Below, piece by piece: positions 1-8,126 of a stretch of 64,000 nt of DNA (positions within the stretch are counted from its first letter, which is position 1; every line of letters begins with the position of its first letter). Below the pieces are notes generated by a model. The model was not told the origin of the DNA. It worked only from the letters and a program-made list of their open reading frames with translations, and searched no databases. The stretch is taken from positions 62,001 through 126,000 of the forward strand of contig CAXTWH010000002.1 in the NCBI GenBank assembly GCA_964247975.1, written 5' to 3'. This DNA comes from KBS-96 sp964247975. Its GTDB lineage: Bacteria > Acidobacteriota > Terriglobia > Bryobacterales > Bryobacteraceae. Position numbers and translations under genes: made by a program.

Positions 1-122
1 GAATAGATCCATTCCGAAGAAAATCTTTCCTGGACGCGAGAAAGCGTGGTCGGCCAAAGCTCAGGCTGCTGCCGGATTTCGGCATGGGTGGTTGCGCCAA
101 AAACCAAAGAGGAATGTTGCAT
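1..122 (-). CDS. Partial SIS-domain-like protein (N-terminus only)
   Basis: An ATG at 122 opens a minus-strand frame that runs off the window after about 40 residues with no stop. The residues include the stretch EIRQQPELWPTTL. That resembles the N-terminus of SIS-domain sugar isomerase/deaminase proteins (AgaS/GlmS-like), which start with a short helix of the type 'EI..QP..'. The assignment rests on this short similarity alone. No strong ribosome binding site is visible. The inverted repeat at 162-195 sits just upstream and could be its operator. The gene points away from the nitrate operon and shares no transcript with it unless transcription reads through from nirD. Confidence 0.4.
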   Translation of the reverse strand, partial: MQHSSLVFGATTHAEIRQQPELWPTTLSRVQERFSSEWIY

Positions 123-161
123 TTTGCTTAAAGGGGCTATTCCTGCTTCAGCCCGAATCGA

Positions 162-195
162 GAATGATAGAAATCAAATTGATTATCTATCATTC
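162..195. promoter_or_regulatory. Inverted repeat between nirD and the SIS-like gene
   Basis: Perfect 10-bp arms, GAATGATAGA at 162-171 and TCTATCATTC at 186-195. Inner AATC/GATT pairing extends the symmetry, with one extra base at 185. No T-run follows on the minus strand, so it looks more like a repressor operator (GntR or LacI type spacing) for the gene starting at 122 than a terminator for nirD. Its function is inferred. Confidence 0.45.
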
Positions 196-208
196 CGTTT
201 TGGCGGCA

Positions 209-550
209 TTACCGGCAAGCGGTCTGAACTTTAACCATTCCTATGGAACTGGCGTCTAAAATGACTTGTTTCGCATCGTTTAAGCGCACCGGATAAGTTT
301 TCAAGCCGCAGGAGCCGAGCAGCGCTTCACCGGTTCGGAGATCGAACTTCCACGAGTGCAGCGGGCAGACCAGCGTAGTGCCGCCCACCAGCCCATCGCT
401 TAGCGGTCCGGCGCGGTGCGGACACTCAGCCTGCACCGCAAAGACTTGCCCGGTTCGAGTGTGAAAAATGGCGACTTTCTCGCCTTCCACAGCGAAAGTT
501 CGGCCTTCCCCAAGAGGAATAGCATCGAGAGTTGAAATGATCTTTTCCAC
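209..550 (-). CDS. nirD: Nitrite reductase small subunit NirD (Rieske type)
   Basis: Small subunit of the cytoplasmic NADH-dependent nitrite reductase, which reduces nitrite to ammonium for assimilation. The 113-residue protein carries a complete Rieske [2Fe-2S] motif: Cys43-Pro-His45 and Cys62-Pro-Leu-His65. The enterobacterial NirD lacks these ligands, so this one probably binds a cluster. I start it at the GTG at 550, because GGAG lies six bases upstream and homology begins there; a longer frame to 628 would overlap nirB. nirB ends at 562, only 11 bases upstream, so the two are co-transcribed. It is the last gene of the nitrate operon. Confidence 0.9.
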   Translation of the reverse strand: MEKIISTLDAIPLGEGRTFAVEGEKVAIFHTRTGQVFAVQAECPHRAGPLSDGLVGGTTLVCPLHSWKFDLRTGEALLGSCGLKTYPVRLNDAKQVILDASSIGMVKVQTACR

Positions 551-561
551 GATAAACTCCG

Positions 562-3003
562 TTATTGCAGAATCGGCAGCAGCGAAGCAAACTGGTTCGC
601 CGTTGCAGGCTGGTACGCTTCGAGCCACGGATCTTTATAGGCCGCAATCGTTCGCTGCATTTCTTCATCCAGATGCGCGGCAATGCCTTCGCTATCATCC
701 ACTACAATTGAGCGGATTTTCGCTAAGCCGATGCGCTCCACAAAGCCGTAAGTGCGTTCCAGATGTTTGGCGTTTTCCCGGTAATACTGGATAAAGCGGC
801 CCATATACTTAATTACGTCTTCGTGCGAATCCACCACGCATAGGATGTCGCCTTTGCGGACATGCGCGCCAGCGGCTCCGCCGATGTAGATTTCCCATTT
901 GCCGCCTTCCACTGCTACCGCGCCTAAATCTTTTACCATTGCTTCAGAGCAGTTGCGCGGACATCCGGCAGTAGCCAATTTCAGCTTGCCGGGGCTATCG
1001 ATGCCGCGAAACTGATGTTCAATCTTGATGGCAAGCGAAGTGCTGTCGCCAATGCCGAAACGGCAGAAATCGGTGCCCACACAGCTTTTGCAGGTGCGGT
1101 AGCGTTTGCCGTAAGCAAACCCGGACGGCATTTCCAGATCGCGCCAAACATTCGGCAGGTCCTCTTTCTTGATGCCTAATAAGTCGATGCGCTGGCCGCC
1201 GGTAAGCTTGACCATCGGCACTTTGTATTTATCAGCCACATCGGCAATGCGCCGCAACTGCCAGGAACTGGTAACGCCGCCCGCCATCTGCGGAATCACC
1301 GAGAAGGTTCCGTCCTTTTGAATGTTGGCGTGAACGCGATCGTTGATGAAGCGCGCATCGCGTTCATCTTCGTATTCATCGGCCCAGATTGTGGTGAGCA
1401 AAGTGGCGAGTCCCGGTTTGCTGCCTGCATCTTCTTTTCCACCGGCCAAAGCTTGAAAGACTGCCGAAACGGATTTCAAGTTTTGTTCTTTGCAAGTTTT
1501 GATCAGTTCCGGTTTAGTGAGCGGAACACCAGGCACGAAGTAGTGAATGGAAGGGTCTTCTTCCACTTCGCCGCCGCAGGCCCATTCCACCATTTCGGAA
1601 ACCATGCTCTTGCAGGAACCGCAGCCCATACCGGCGCGGGTTGCTTCCATGACGGCTTTCGGGTTGCGCTTGCCCCCTTTCACGCATTTAATCAGGTCGC
1701 CTTTGCTCACACCGTTGCAGTTGCAGACTTGTGAATCAAGCGGCAGTTCTTCAAAGGTGACCTTCTTTGACGGCGCACCGATATCAAACAACAGCGACAA
1801 GCGTTCTTCGGGCAAAGGCGTAGCGCGATCAAACGCCTGCATCAGGTAAGCGGCTTTGCTGATATCGCCTAACAAAATGCCGCCAATCAAGCGTCCATCG
1901 CGGATGATCAGTTTCTTATAAGTACCCTTCTTCGGCTCAGTAAATTGAATAATTTCGTCGCGCTCGTCTTCCGGCTCCGTGACCCCCATTGACGCCATTT
2001 CCACGCCCATTACTTTCAGTTTGGTGGCTATTTTAGAGCCCGGATAAACGGAGTTGCGGTTATAACCGGTAATATTGTCAGCGAGCACCTTAGCTTGTTC
2101 CCACAAGGGAGCCACGAGGCCATACACCCGTCCCCGGTGCTGAGCGCACTCGCCTACCACGTAAATGTCAGGATCATCGGAGCGCATGTGGTTATCGACC
2201 ACAATGGCGCGTTCCACCGTTAACCCGGCGCGTACTCCTAGTTCAACATTGGGCGAGATGCCGGTAGAGATAACCACCATCTGGTAGTCACCCGTTGAGC
2301 CATCGGCGAATTGAAGGCCGGTAACGCGATCTTCGCCGAGAATGGCAGTAGTGTTCCTGGAAAGGCGCACGCCGACATTCATCCGCTCCATGCTGGTTTT
2401 CAGAATGGCTCCGGCTTGCGCATCCAACTGCTGGCCCATCAGATACGGCCCACGGTGAATCACATCTACTTCAACGCCAAAGTTCTGCAAACCGCGGGCC
2501 GCTTCCAAGCCAAGCAAACCGCCGCCAATGACGGCCGCGCACGCCCGGCCCGTGGCGTAGTTGGCGATATCGCGGCAATCATCCAAAGTGCGGAATACGA
2601 AAACGCCCGGTTTGTAGGAGCCATCAGGCAGCGTTAAGCCTCCGAGAGGAGGAATATAAGCACTGCTGCCGGTGGCGATAATCAGCTTATCGTAAGGCTC
2701 CATTCTTCCATCCGCGCCTAGAATAAGCTTGGACCGGCGCAGAATGGAATCGACGCGCACACCGGCATGAAGCGTGATGTTGTTTTCCTTGTACCATTCC
2801 AGCGGATTCAGGAAAATTTCGCTTTCATCCTGCGTGCCATTTAAAACGTTAGAAAGAAGAATGCGATTGTAGTTGCCATAAGGCTCATCGCCGAACATAG
2901 TGATTTCAAACAGATCGCGGCCGCCGCGCGCCAGAATTTCTTCTACGGCGCGGGCTCCGGCCATGCCGTTGCCGATCACAACCAAGTTTTGTTTTGCCGC
3001 CAT
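562..3003 (-). CDS. nirB: Nitrite reductase [NAD(P)H] large subunit NirB
   Basis: Siroheme nitrite reductase that takes electrons from NAD(P)H through FAD and Fe-S centres to reduce nitrite to ammonium. Order of domains: FAD-binding GNGMAG near residue 11, NAD-binding GGGLLG near 162, a BFD-like [2Fe-2S] domain with CNCNG near 432 and CGSC about 30 residues later, then nitrite/sulfite reductase ferredoxin-like halves. The siroheme/4Fe-4S cysteines are in KSCVGTDFC near 645 and AGCPRNC near 685. At 813 residues it is of normal length. ATG at 3003 has a GGAG nine bases upstream. It sits four bases after the small unknown gene and 11 before nirD. Confidence 0.95.
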   Translation of the reverse strand: MAAKQNLVVIGNGMAGARAVEEILARGGRDLFEITMFGDEPYGNYNRILLSNVLNGTQDESEIFLNPLEWYKENNITLHAGVRVDSILRRSKLILGADGRMEPYDKLIIATGSSAYIPPLGGLTLPDGSYKPGVFVFRTLDDCRDIANYATGRACAAVIGGGLLGLEAARGLQNFGVEVDVIHRGPYLMGQQLDAQAGAILKTSMERMNVGVRLSRNTTAILGEDRVTGLQFADGSTGDYQMVVISTGISPNVELGVRAGLTVERAIVVDNHMRSDDPDIYVVGECAQHRGRVYGLVAPLWEQAKVLADNITGYNRNSVYPGSKIATKLKVMGVEMASMGVTEPEDERDEIIQFTEPKKGTYKKLIIRDGRLIGGILLGDISKAAYLMQAFDRATPLPEERLSLLFDIGAPSKKVTFEELPLDSQVCNCNGVSKGDLIKCVKGGKRNPKAVMEATRAGMGCGSCKSMVSEMVEWACGGEVEEDPSIHYFVPGVPLTKPELIKTCKEQNLKSVSAVFQALAGGKEDAGSKPGLATLLTTIWADEYEDERDARFINDRVHANIQKDGTFSVIPQMAGGVTSSWQLRRIADVADKYKVPMVKLTGGQRIDLLGIKKEDLPNVWRDLEMPSGFAYGKRYRTCKSCVGTDFCRFGIGDSTSLAIKIEHQFRGIDSPGKLKLATAGCPRNCSEAMVKDLGAVAVEGGKWEIYIGGAAGAHVRKGDILCVVDSHEDVIKYMGRFIQYYRENAKHLERTYGFVERIGLAKIRSIVVDDSEGIAAHLDEEMQRTIAAYKDPWLEAYQPATANQFASLLPILQ

Positions 3004-3006
3004 ATC

Positions 3007-3354
3007 TCAAAACTCCATAAAACCGATATCAAGAATGACCAATCCATCAGTGCCTTCAGGCGCGGCGATCAGCACGTCAATAATGGTTTCCGGCGAAAGG
3101 TCTTCAACCACTGCTAAAGGAATATGCACTGATTCCTGGGCGCCCACGGGGAAATACCGCATCGGCTTTTCATTCCTGATCAACAGAAGATAAACAAGTT
3201 TGCCGGAAGCATTGCCGGCGCGAAAATATACCATCTGCGAACGCTTGTCGAAAGGCACTTTGTACAGCAGGGAAGGCTGAAGCGGGATGGGATTTTGCAG
3301 CCCGCGCCCTTCAAATTCAAAAACGCCTTGCAGAAAACTAGGCTTCTCTAACAC
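3007..3354 (-). CDS. Unknown 115-residue protein of the nitrate operon
   Basis: I do not recognise a family. The start is probably the GTG at 3354, which overlaps the nasA stop (GTGTTAG) and has AAGGA five bases upstream; a longer frame reaches 3384. The product is soluble, has no signal peptide and no cysteines, and ends in an acidic-hydrophobic tail. It alternates short hydrophobic strands (KLVYLLLIR, IIDVLIAAP), suggesting a small beta-rich fold. Being translationally coupled to nasA and four bases from nirB, it probably serves nitrate/nitrite reduction, for example in cofactor delivery, electron transfer complex formation or regulation. That role is inferred from position only. Confidence 0.75.
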   Translation of the reverse strand: MLEKPSFLQGVFEFEGRGLQNPIPLQPSLLYKVPFDKRSQMVYFRAGNASGKLVYLLLIRNEKPMRYFPVGAQESVHIPLAVVEDLSPETIIDVLIAAPEGTDGLVILDIGFMEF

Positions 3355-5468
3355 TGGCTTCCTTTCTCTATACGTACTGCGCACACCTTAAACTCGGGCA
3401 TGCGCGAGGTGGGGTCAAGCGCGGGATTTGTCAGCAAGTTGGCGCGTTCTTCTCCCCCGAAATGAAATGGAACAAATAAAGTGTCCATGCGAATACTGGT
3501 GGTCAGCCGGGCTTTGGCAACGGCAGTTCCACGACGTGTGGTGAGCCGGACGAGATCGCCTTCCTTGATGCCGTAACTGGCGGCCATAGAAGGATGAATT
3601 TCCGCGAACGATTCCGGCGTCAGTTCCCGCAGCTTCTTGACGCGCCGAGTTTGCGCGCCGGATTGGTACTGCGACATGACGCGCCCGGTGGTCAGGTATA
3701 ACGGAAATTCCTGATCGGGTTCTTCCGCTGCGCTGCGATGTTGAACCGGGTGAAAGCGCGCCAGCCCATCCTCGGCAGCAAAGCGATCCAGAAACAAACG
3801 CGGCGTGCCGGGATGAGTTTCGCCGGGGCAGGGCCAGAACACTCCTTGTTCTTCGTCAATACGTTCATAACTGATGCCGGAGTAGTCGGCCACTCCACCG
3901 GCGGAAGCGCGGCGCAGTTCCTCGAAAACCGTTCTGGGTTCGGACGGAAAGAACCGGCCAAATCCCAAGCGTTCAGCTAAGGCCGCTATGGTTTGCAAAT
4001 CGGAGCGAACGCCCGGAGGCGGTAACGTCACTTGACGACGGCGCAGAACACGGCCTTCCAGATTGGTCATGGTTCCTTCTTCTTCCGCCCACTGCGTGCA
4101 AGGCAGCACCACATCAGCGCATTCGGCGGTTTCCGAAAGAAACAGGTCAGACACGACCAGAAAATCGAGCGCACCCAAACGTTCATCCATGCGGCTGGAA
4201 CGAGGCGCGGAAACGGCCAGATTGCTTGCGAAAACCAGCAGCGCGCGAACGCCGCCCTCGGCTCCCAAACTGTCGAGCATTTCGTAAGCCGAGCGGCCCG
4301 GCCCGGGAATGCTTTTTTCCGGCACGCCCCAGACTTGCGCGATGTGAGCGCGATGAGCGGGATTGTCGATTTTGCGATAGCCGGGAAGCTGGTCGGCCTT
4401 CTGCCCATGCTCGCGGCCGCCCTGGCCGTTGCCTTGGCCGGTGAGAGTGCCGAAACCGGAATATAATTTACCCACTTTGCCTAAGCCGAGCGCGAGATTG
4501 ATAAATGAAAGCACATTCTCTACGCCCTTGCTTTGTTGTTCCGGGCCGCGCGCGGTAAGGATCATGGCGGTTTGCGCTTGGCCCAGCAGTTTGGCGGCAG
4601 TTAAGAGTTGTTTTTCGGGAACACCGGTGATGCGCTCCACTCGATCCGGCCAATAAGAAGAAACCACGCGGCGAACCGCATCGAAATTCTTGGTGCGCGA
4701 ATTGATGAATTCCCGGTCGATGTAATTTTGTTGAATGGCGAGATAAAGAAGGCCATTTGCGAGAGCGGTATCGGTGCCGGGAGTGATTTGCAGATGGAGC
4801 GTAGCTGTGGCCGCAGTTGGTGTGCGGCGCGGGTCCACCACAATCAAGTTGCCGCCGTTGCGGGCGTGCTCCTGAAAATACTGCATCACAGGCGGCATAG
4901 TTTCCGCCGGATTGCTGCCGATCAACAGGATAGTTTGCGCTTGGGGAATGTCCGCTAAAGGAAAGGGTAATCCCCGGTCAATGCCTAATGCTTTGATGCC
5001 TGCCGCCGCAGCCGAAGACATGCAGAAGCGTCCGTTGTAATCAATCTGCGAGGTTCCCAAAGCTACCCGCGCGAATTTGCCCAGCAGATAAGATTTTTCA
5101 TTGGTCAGGCCGCCGCCGCCGAAAATGCCAACCGCATCTTTACCGTATTGAGTTTGAATCGTTTGTAAGCGGACCGCGATCAGCTCAATTGCTTCTTCCC
5201 AGGAAGCATTGCGAAGAATGGCGTTCCTTTTATCGCGAAGTAATGGCGTTTGCAAACGCTCAGGATGAGTGAGGAGTTCGGCGCTGGTCCAGCCTTTTTG
5301 ACATAAGCCGCCGCGATTAGTGGGGAAATCCCGGGCTGATATCTCCCAATTATTATTCTGTTGAACGAGATGCATACCGCATTGCAAAGCGCAGTACGGG
5401 CAGTGCGTAGCGGAGTCCGGCTCCGGCGACGCGTCTAAAATGGGCGCCAGTTTAAACGCGTGCTGCAT
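3348..5468 (-). CDS. nasA: Assimilatory nitrate reductase catalytic subunit NasA
   Basis: Molybdopterin oxidoreductase that reduces nitrate to nitrite in the cytoplasm. The N-terminal [4Fe-4S] ligands are Cys23, Cys26, Cys30 and Cys56. The probable molybdenum-ligand cysteine lies in NGRFCMSSAA, the motif of the NasA/NapA group. The C-terminal molydopterin dinucleotide-binding domain includes LYLTTGRVMSQY. It is 706 residues, short for NasA, because the C-terminal BFD-type [2Fe-2S] domain found in enterobacterial NasA is missing. No separate diaphorase subunit is adjacent, so the electron donor may be ferredoxin or flavodoxin. It overlaps the transporter by 17 bases and the small unknown gene by 7. 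Confidence 0.9.
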   Translation of the reverse strand: MQHAFKLAPILDASPEPDSATHCPYCALQCGMHLVQQNNNWEISARDFPTNRGGLCQKGWTSAELLTHPERLQTPLLRDKRNAILRNASWEEAIELIAVRLQTIQTQYGKDAVGIFGGGGLTNEKSYLLGKFARVALGTSQIDYNGRFCMSSAAAAGIKALGIDRGLPFPLADIPQAQTILLIGSNPAETMPPVMQYFQEHARNGGNLIVVDPRRTPTAATATLHLQITPGTDTALANGLLYLAIQQNYIDREFINSRTKNFDAVRRVVSSYWPDRVERITGVPEKQLLTAAKLLGQAQTAMILTARGPEQQSKGVENVLSFINLALGLGKVGKLYSGFGTLTGQGNGQGGREHGQKADQLPGYRKIDNPAHRAHIAQVWGVPEKSIPGPGRSAYEMLDSLGAEGGVRALLVFASNLAVSAPRSSRMDERLGALDFLVVSDLFLSETAECADVVLPCTQWAEEEGTMTNLEGRVLRRRQVTLPPPGVRSDLQTIAALAERLGFGRFFPSEPRTVFEELRRASAGGVADYSGISYERIDEEQGVFWPCPGETHPGTPRLFLDRFAAEDGLARFHPVQHRSAAEEPDQEFPLYLTTGRVMSQYQSGAQTRRVKKLRELTPESFAEIHPSMAASYGIKEGDLVRLTTRRGTAVAKARLTTSIRMDTLFVPFHFGGEERANLLTNPALDPTSRMPEFKVCAVRIEKGSQC

Positions 5469-6717
5469 AAGCGTTTACGGATTCTTTGGAATCCGGTTTC
5501 AGGAGTCCGGCGCGTAATGCGGCGGCAATCGGCCAGTTTTTCTTCCAAGAATTTTTCAGTAGCAACAGCGTTCCAAGTCCGGCCAGCATTGCCAGGGACA
5601 GTAAAGCAAAGCCGATGCCGAAGGTGCCGGTTCGCTGCTTGACTAAGCCGAGAACGGAAGGGAGCAGGAACCCGCCGAAGCCTCCGGCGGCTCCCACGAT
5701 ACCGGTCATGATGCCCACTTGTTCAGCAAAACGCTGCGGCACAAGCTGAAACACGGAACCATTGCCCATGCCGAGCATAGCCATGCCGAAAGCCAATAAG
5801 CCGAGCGCGGCGTAAGCCGGAGGAAGGGTTGCTATTCCGGCCAAGCATAAAGCGGCTGCGCTTAACAAAATCAGCAGCATGCGATAACCGCCCAAGCGGT
5901 CGGAAAGCATTCCGCCTACCGGACGAAGAAAACTGCCGAACAGAACAACCAGCGTGGTGAAGTCGCCGGATTGCACTTTGGAAAGCCCGTATTGATCGTG
6001 GAAGAAAACGGACAGGTAACTGGCGAGGCCGACGAACCCGCCGAAAGTCAGACTGTAGATGAAACAGAACCAGCCGGCATCGGCGATCTTGAGAAGAGCG
6101 GCGTAATCGCTCCAGCGTTTAACTTTTCGCTTACCAGGCGCGTTCTTAGCCAAAAGAAAAAACACAACCCAAACTACTGTTACCGGCACCATTGCCATGC
6201 CGAATACGTTGTGCCAGCCGAATGCCTGGGCCAGGCGCGGCGCAAATAGCGTGGAAAGCAGCGTACCGGAGTTTCCGGCTCCGGCAATGCCCATTGCCAA
6301 TCCTTGATGTTCCGGCGGATACCAGCCGCTGGCTAACGGAAGCGCGGCGGCAAAACTGGCCCCAGCCACTCCGAGCAGAAGCCCTAAACCGAGAAAAGCC
6401 GGAAAGCTATGAGCAAACTGCCAGGCGAGCAATAGCGGGAGCAGGGTAACGCTTAAACCGATTAAGCCTGTTTTGCGGCCGCCGTAGCGTTCCGTCATCC
6501 AGCCCAGAATGGGCCGGAAGAATGAACCGCCTAACAGGGGAACAGCCGTGAGTAAGCCTTTTTGCGCGGCAGATAGTTTGTAAGCTTCTCCAATGAAAGG
6601 ACCGAGCGGGCCGAGAATGACCCACACCATGAAGCTGACATCAAAGTAAAGGAATGCCGATAGTAATGTAGGCGGATGCCCCGCCTGGCGGAATCCACGT
6701 AGCGACAAAGCACACAT
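5452..6717 (-). CDS. narK: Nitrate/nitrite MFS transporter (NarK/NasA type)
   Basis: Polytopic inner-membrane protein of 421 residues with about 12 hydrophobic segments. The nitrate-signature glycine-rich stretches are present: GVAGASFAAALPLASGW in the first half and GNGSVFQLVPQRF with GIVGAAGGFGGFLLP in the second. These mark the NNP family of the major facilitator superfamily, which imports nitrate or exchanges nitrate for nitrite. It is the first gene of the operon and overlaps nasA by 17 bases. The first ATG at 6717 directly abuts GGGAG, which is too close; the TTG three codons on (6708) has better spacing and may be the true start. Confidence 0.9.
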   Translation of the reverse strand: MCALSLRGFRQAGHPPTLLSAFLYFDVSFMVWVILGPLGPFIGEAYKLSAAQKGLLTAVPLLGGSFFRPILGWMTERYGGRKTGLIGLSVTLLPLLLAWQFAHSFPAFLGLGLLLGVAGASFAAALPLASGWYPPEHQGLAMGIAGAGNSGTLLSTLFAPRLAQAFGWHNVFGMAMVPVTVVWVVFFLLAKNAPGKRKVKRWSDYAALLKIADAGWFCFIYSLTFGGFVGLASYLSVFFHDQYGLSKVQSGDFTTLVVLFGSFLRPVGGMLSDRLGGYRMLLILLSAAALCLAGIATLPPAYAALGLLAFGMAMLGMGNGSVFQLVPQRFAEQVGIMTGIVGAAGGFGGFLLPSVLGLVKQRTGTFGIGFALLSLAMLAGLGTLLLLKNSWKKNWPIAAALRAGLLKPDSKESVNAYAARV

Positions 6718-6885
6718 CTCCCTTAAGCGACAAATTCATTCAACGGAGTGCAGAATCTACGGGGATGTAGCGCCACGGACGGCGTAACGCTGTGTTCGCA
6801 GTTTAGCTAAGTTCGAACGGCAGAGCAAGAGGGATTACAGTGTGGTATATGTTGCTGACAGCGCAGGCGTTCTGGAGAAAAAAGA

Positions 6886-8043
6886 TCACTTGGCTTGCAA
6901 GAGCGGCACCTGGCCCGATACTTTCTGCAGCGCGTCGTCCTGTGATTGATCGTGCAGTTTTTTTACCGCTGCGTATTCCAGTTCCGCTTCCTGTTTGCGA
7001 TTCAGCGTTTTGTAAAGCTTGGCTAAGCGGTAGTGGGCATCAGCGCGGGTTGGGTCCAGTCGCGCGGCTTCTTTGAATTCAGCGACGGCTCGATCATTTT
7101 GCTGCTCGTTTTCATATAAAATGCCCAGATCGAAATGAGCAACGCGCAAATCTGGTTTCAAAGACAGGGCTTTAGCGATCAGGGTTCGCGCTTCGGCATC
7201 GTTATGCTCATGGAGCAGGATATCGCCCAGGTAAGCGTTTGCTTGCGGATGAGCCGGATCATTTTTCAGTTCCAGCAGGAATTCTTTTCTGGCTGCTTCG
7301 TATTGAAACTGCTTCCAGTAAAGATAGCCGAGCGCAAAATGCACGCCCGGCTCATGAGGCGAGTTTTTGATCGCCATTTCAAGTTCCGCCACTGCTTCTT
7401 CCTGTCGGTGCAGGCCGTCGAGAGCCTGAGCGGTAAGAATATGGACAGCAGGCGAATTTGGGTCGTCGCGCAATAATGCTTGAAACTGTTCGAAAGCACG
7501 CTGGTACTGATTCGACCAAAGGCAGCTTTGGGCTAGAACCAGGCGGAGTTCGGGATTAGCTCCGTTGGCGGCGACGCTGGGGTCCAGCGTTTGCACGGCA
7601 TTGGCGTAATCGCCTGCGCCGTAGTAGCTCATGCCTAGTAGGATGGCGACCTGCGGGTTGTGATTGGATTCCGCAAGAGCATTCCGGAATGGCGGAATAG
7701 CCGCTTGGAAATGGCCTTGTTTAAATTCAGCCAATCCAAGATTCATACTAATGCCGGGCAGGTTGGGTTGAATGGCCAAAGCGCGTTTGTATTCCGAGGC
7801 CGCTTCCCCGTACTTGTTCATCCGGGAAAAATCTACACCCAGGCTGGCATGTGCGCCGGCGTCTTGCGGATTCTGTTTAATGAGGGTGCGCCACAGGTCG
7901 GCGGCTTCGGCAAATCGGCCTTGCTGTTCCAAGGTTTGCGCTTGGGCTACTTCGGGCGGCTGCTGTGCGCAAGTGTAGGACGCGAGACAATAAACGGCGG
8001 TGATTAATGAGAATCTACTCAAAATGGTTCGCGCCTGAGCCAC
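6886..8043 (-). CDS. Secreted TPR-repeat protein
   Basis: 385 residues with a probable signal peptide at 1-26 (hydrophobic ITAVYCLASYTCAQQ) followed by tandem tetratricopeptide repeats to the end, with typical A/L/G/Y/A/P spacing such as ANAYLGDILL and AHFDLGILYENEQQ. TPRs are protein-interaction scaffolds; here the protein would act in the periplasm. No catalytic domain is visible. It lies downstream of the TonB-dependent receptor, but the terminator at 8069-8105 separates them, so it probably has its own promoter or depends on read-through. The 168 bases between its end and the nitrate transporter hold no gene. Confidence 0.8.
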   Translation of the reverse strand: MAQARTILSRFSLITAVYCLASYTCAQQPPEVAQAQTLEQQGRFAEAADLWRTLIKQNPQDAGAHASLGVDFSRMNKYGEAASEYKRALAIQPNLPGISMNLGLAEFKQGHFQAAIPPFRNALAESNHNPQVAILLGMSYYGAGDYANAVQTLDPSVAANGANPELRLVLAQSCLWSNQYQRAFEQFQALLRDDPNSPAVHILTAQALDGLHRQEEAVAELEMAIKNSPHEPGVHFALGYLYWKQFQYEAARKEFLLELKNDPAHPQANAYLGDILLHEHNDAEARTLIAKALSLKPDLRVAHFDLGILYENEQQNDRAVAEFKEAARLDPTRADAHYRLAKLYKTLNRKQEAELEYAAVKKLHDQSQDDALQKVSGQVPLLQAK

Positions 8044-8068
8044 ATATCCAGTATGCCTTTGCGCAAAA

Positions 8069-8105
8069 AAACTGCCGGAACAGGAAGGACCTGTTCCGGC
8101 AGTTT
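8069..8105 (-). terminator. Intrinsic terminator of the TonB-dependent receptor gene
   Basis: A perfect 16-bp stem (8069-8084 with 8090-8105) around a five-base loop, GC-rich in the middle. On the minus strand it is followed by a run of at least six T. It starts 22 bases after the receptor stop codon, the classic layout of a Rho-independent terminator. Confidence 0.9.
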
Positions 8106-8126
8106 GAAATGTTCCAGTTAATTAAA

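Noticed and set aside
46..234. A 62-codon plus-strand frame at the window start
   Set aside because: It overlaps the inverted repeat, the start of the minus-strand SIS-like gene and the end of nirD, and resembles nothing.
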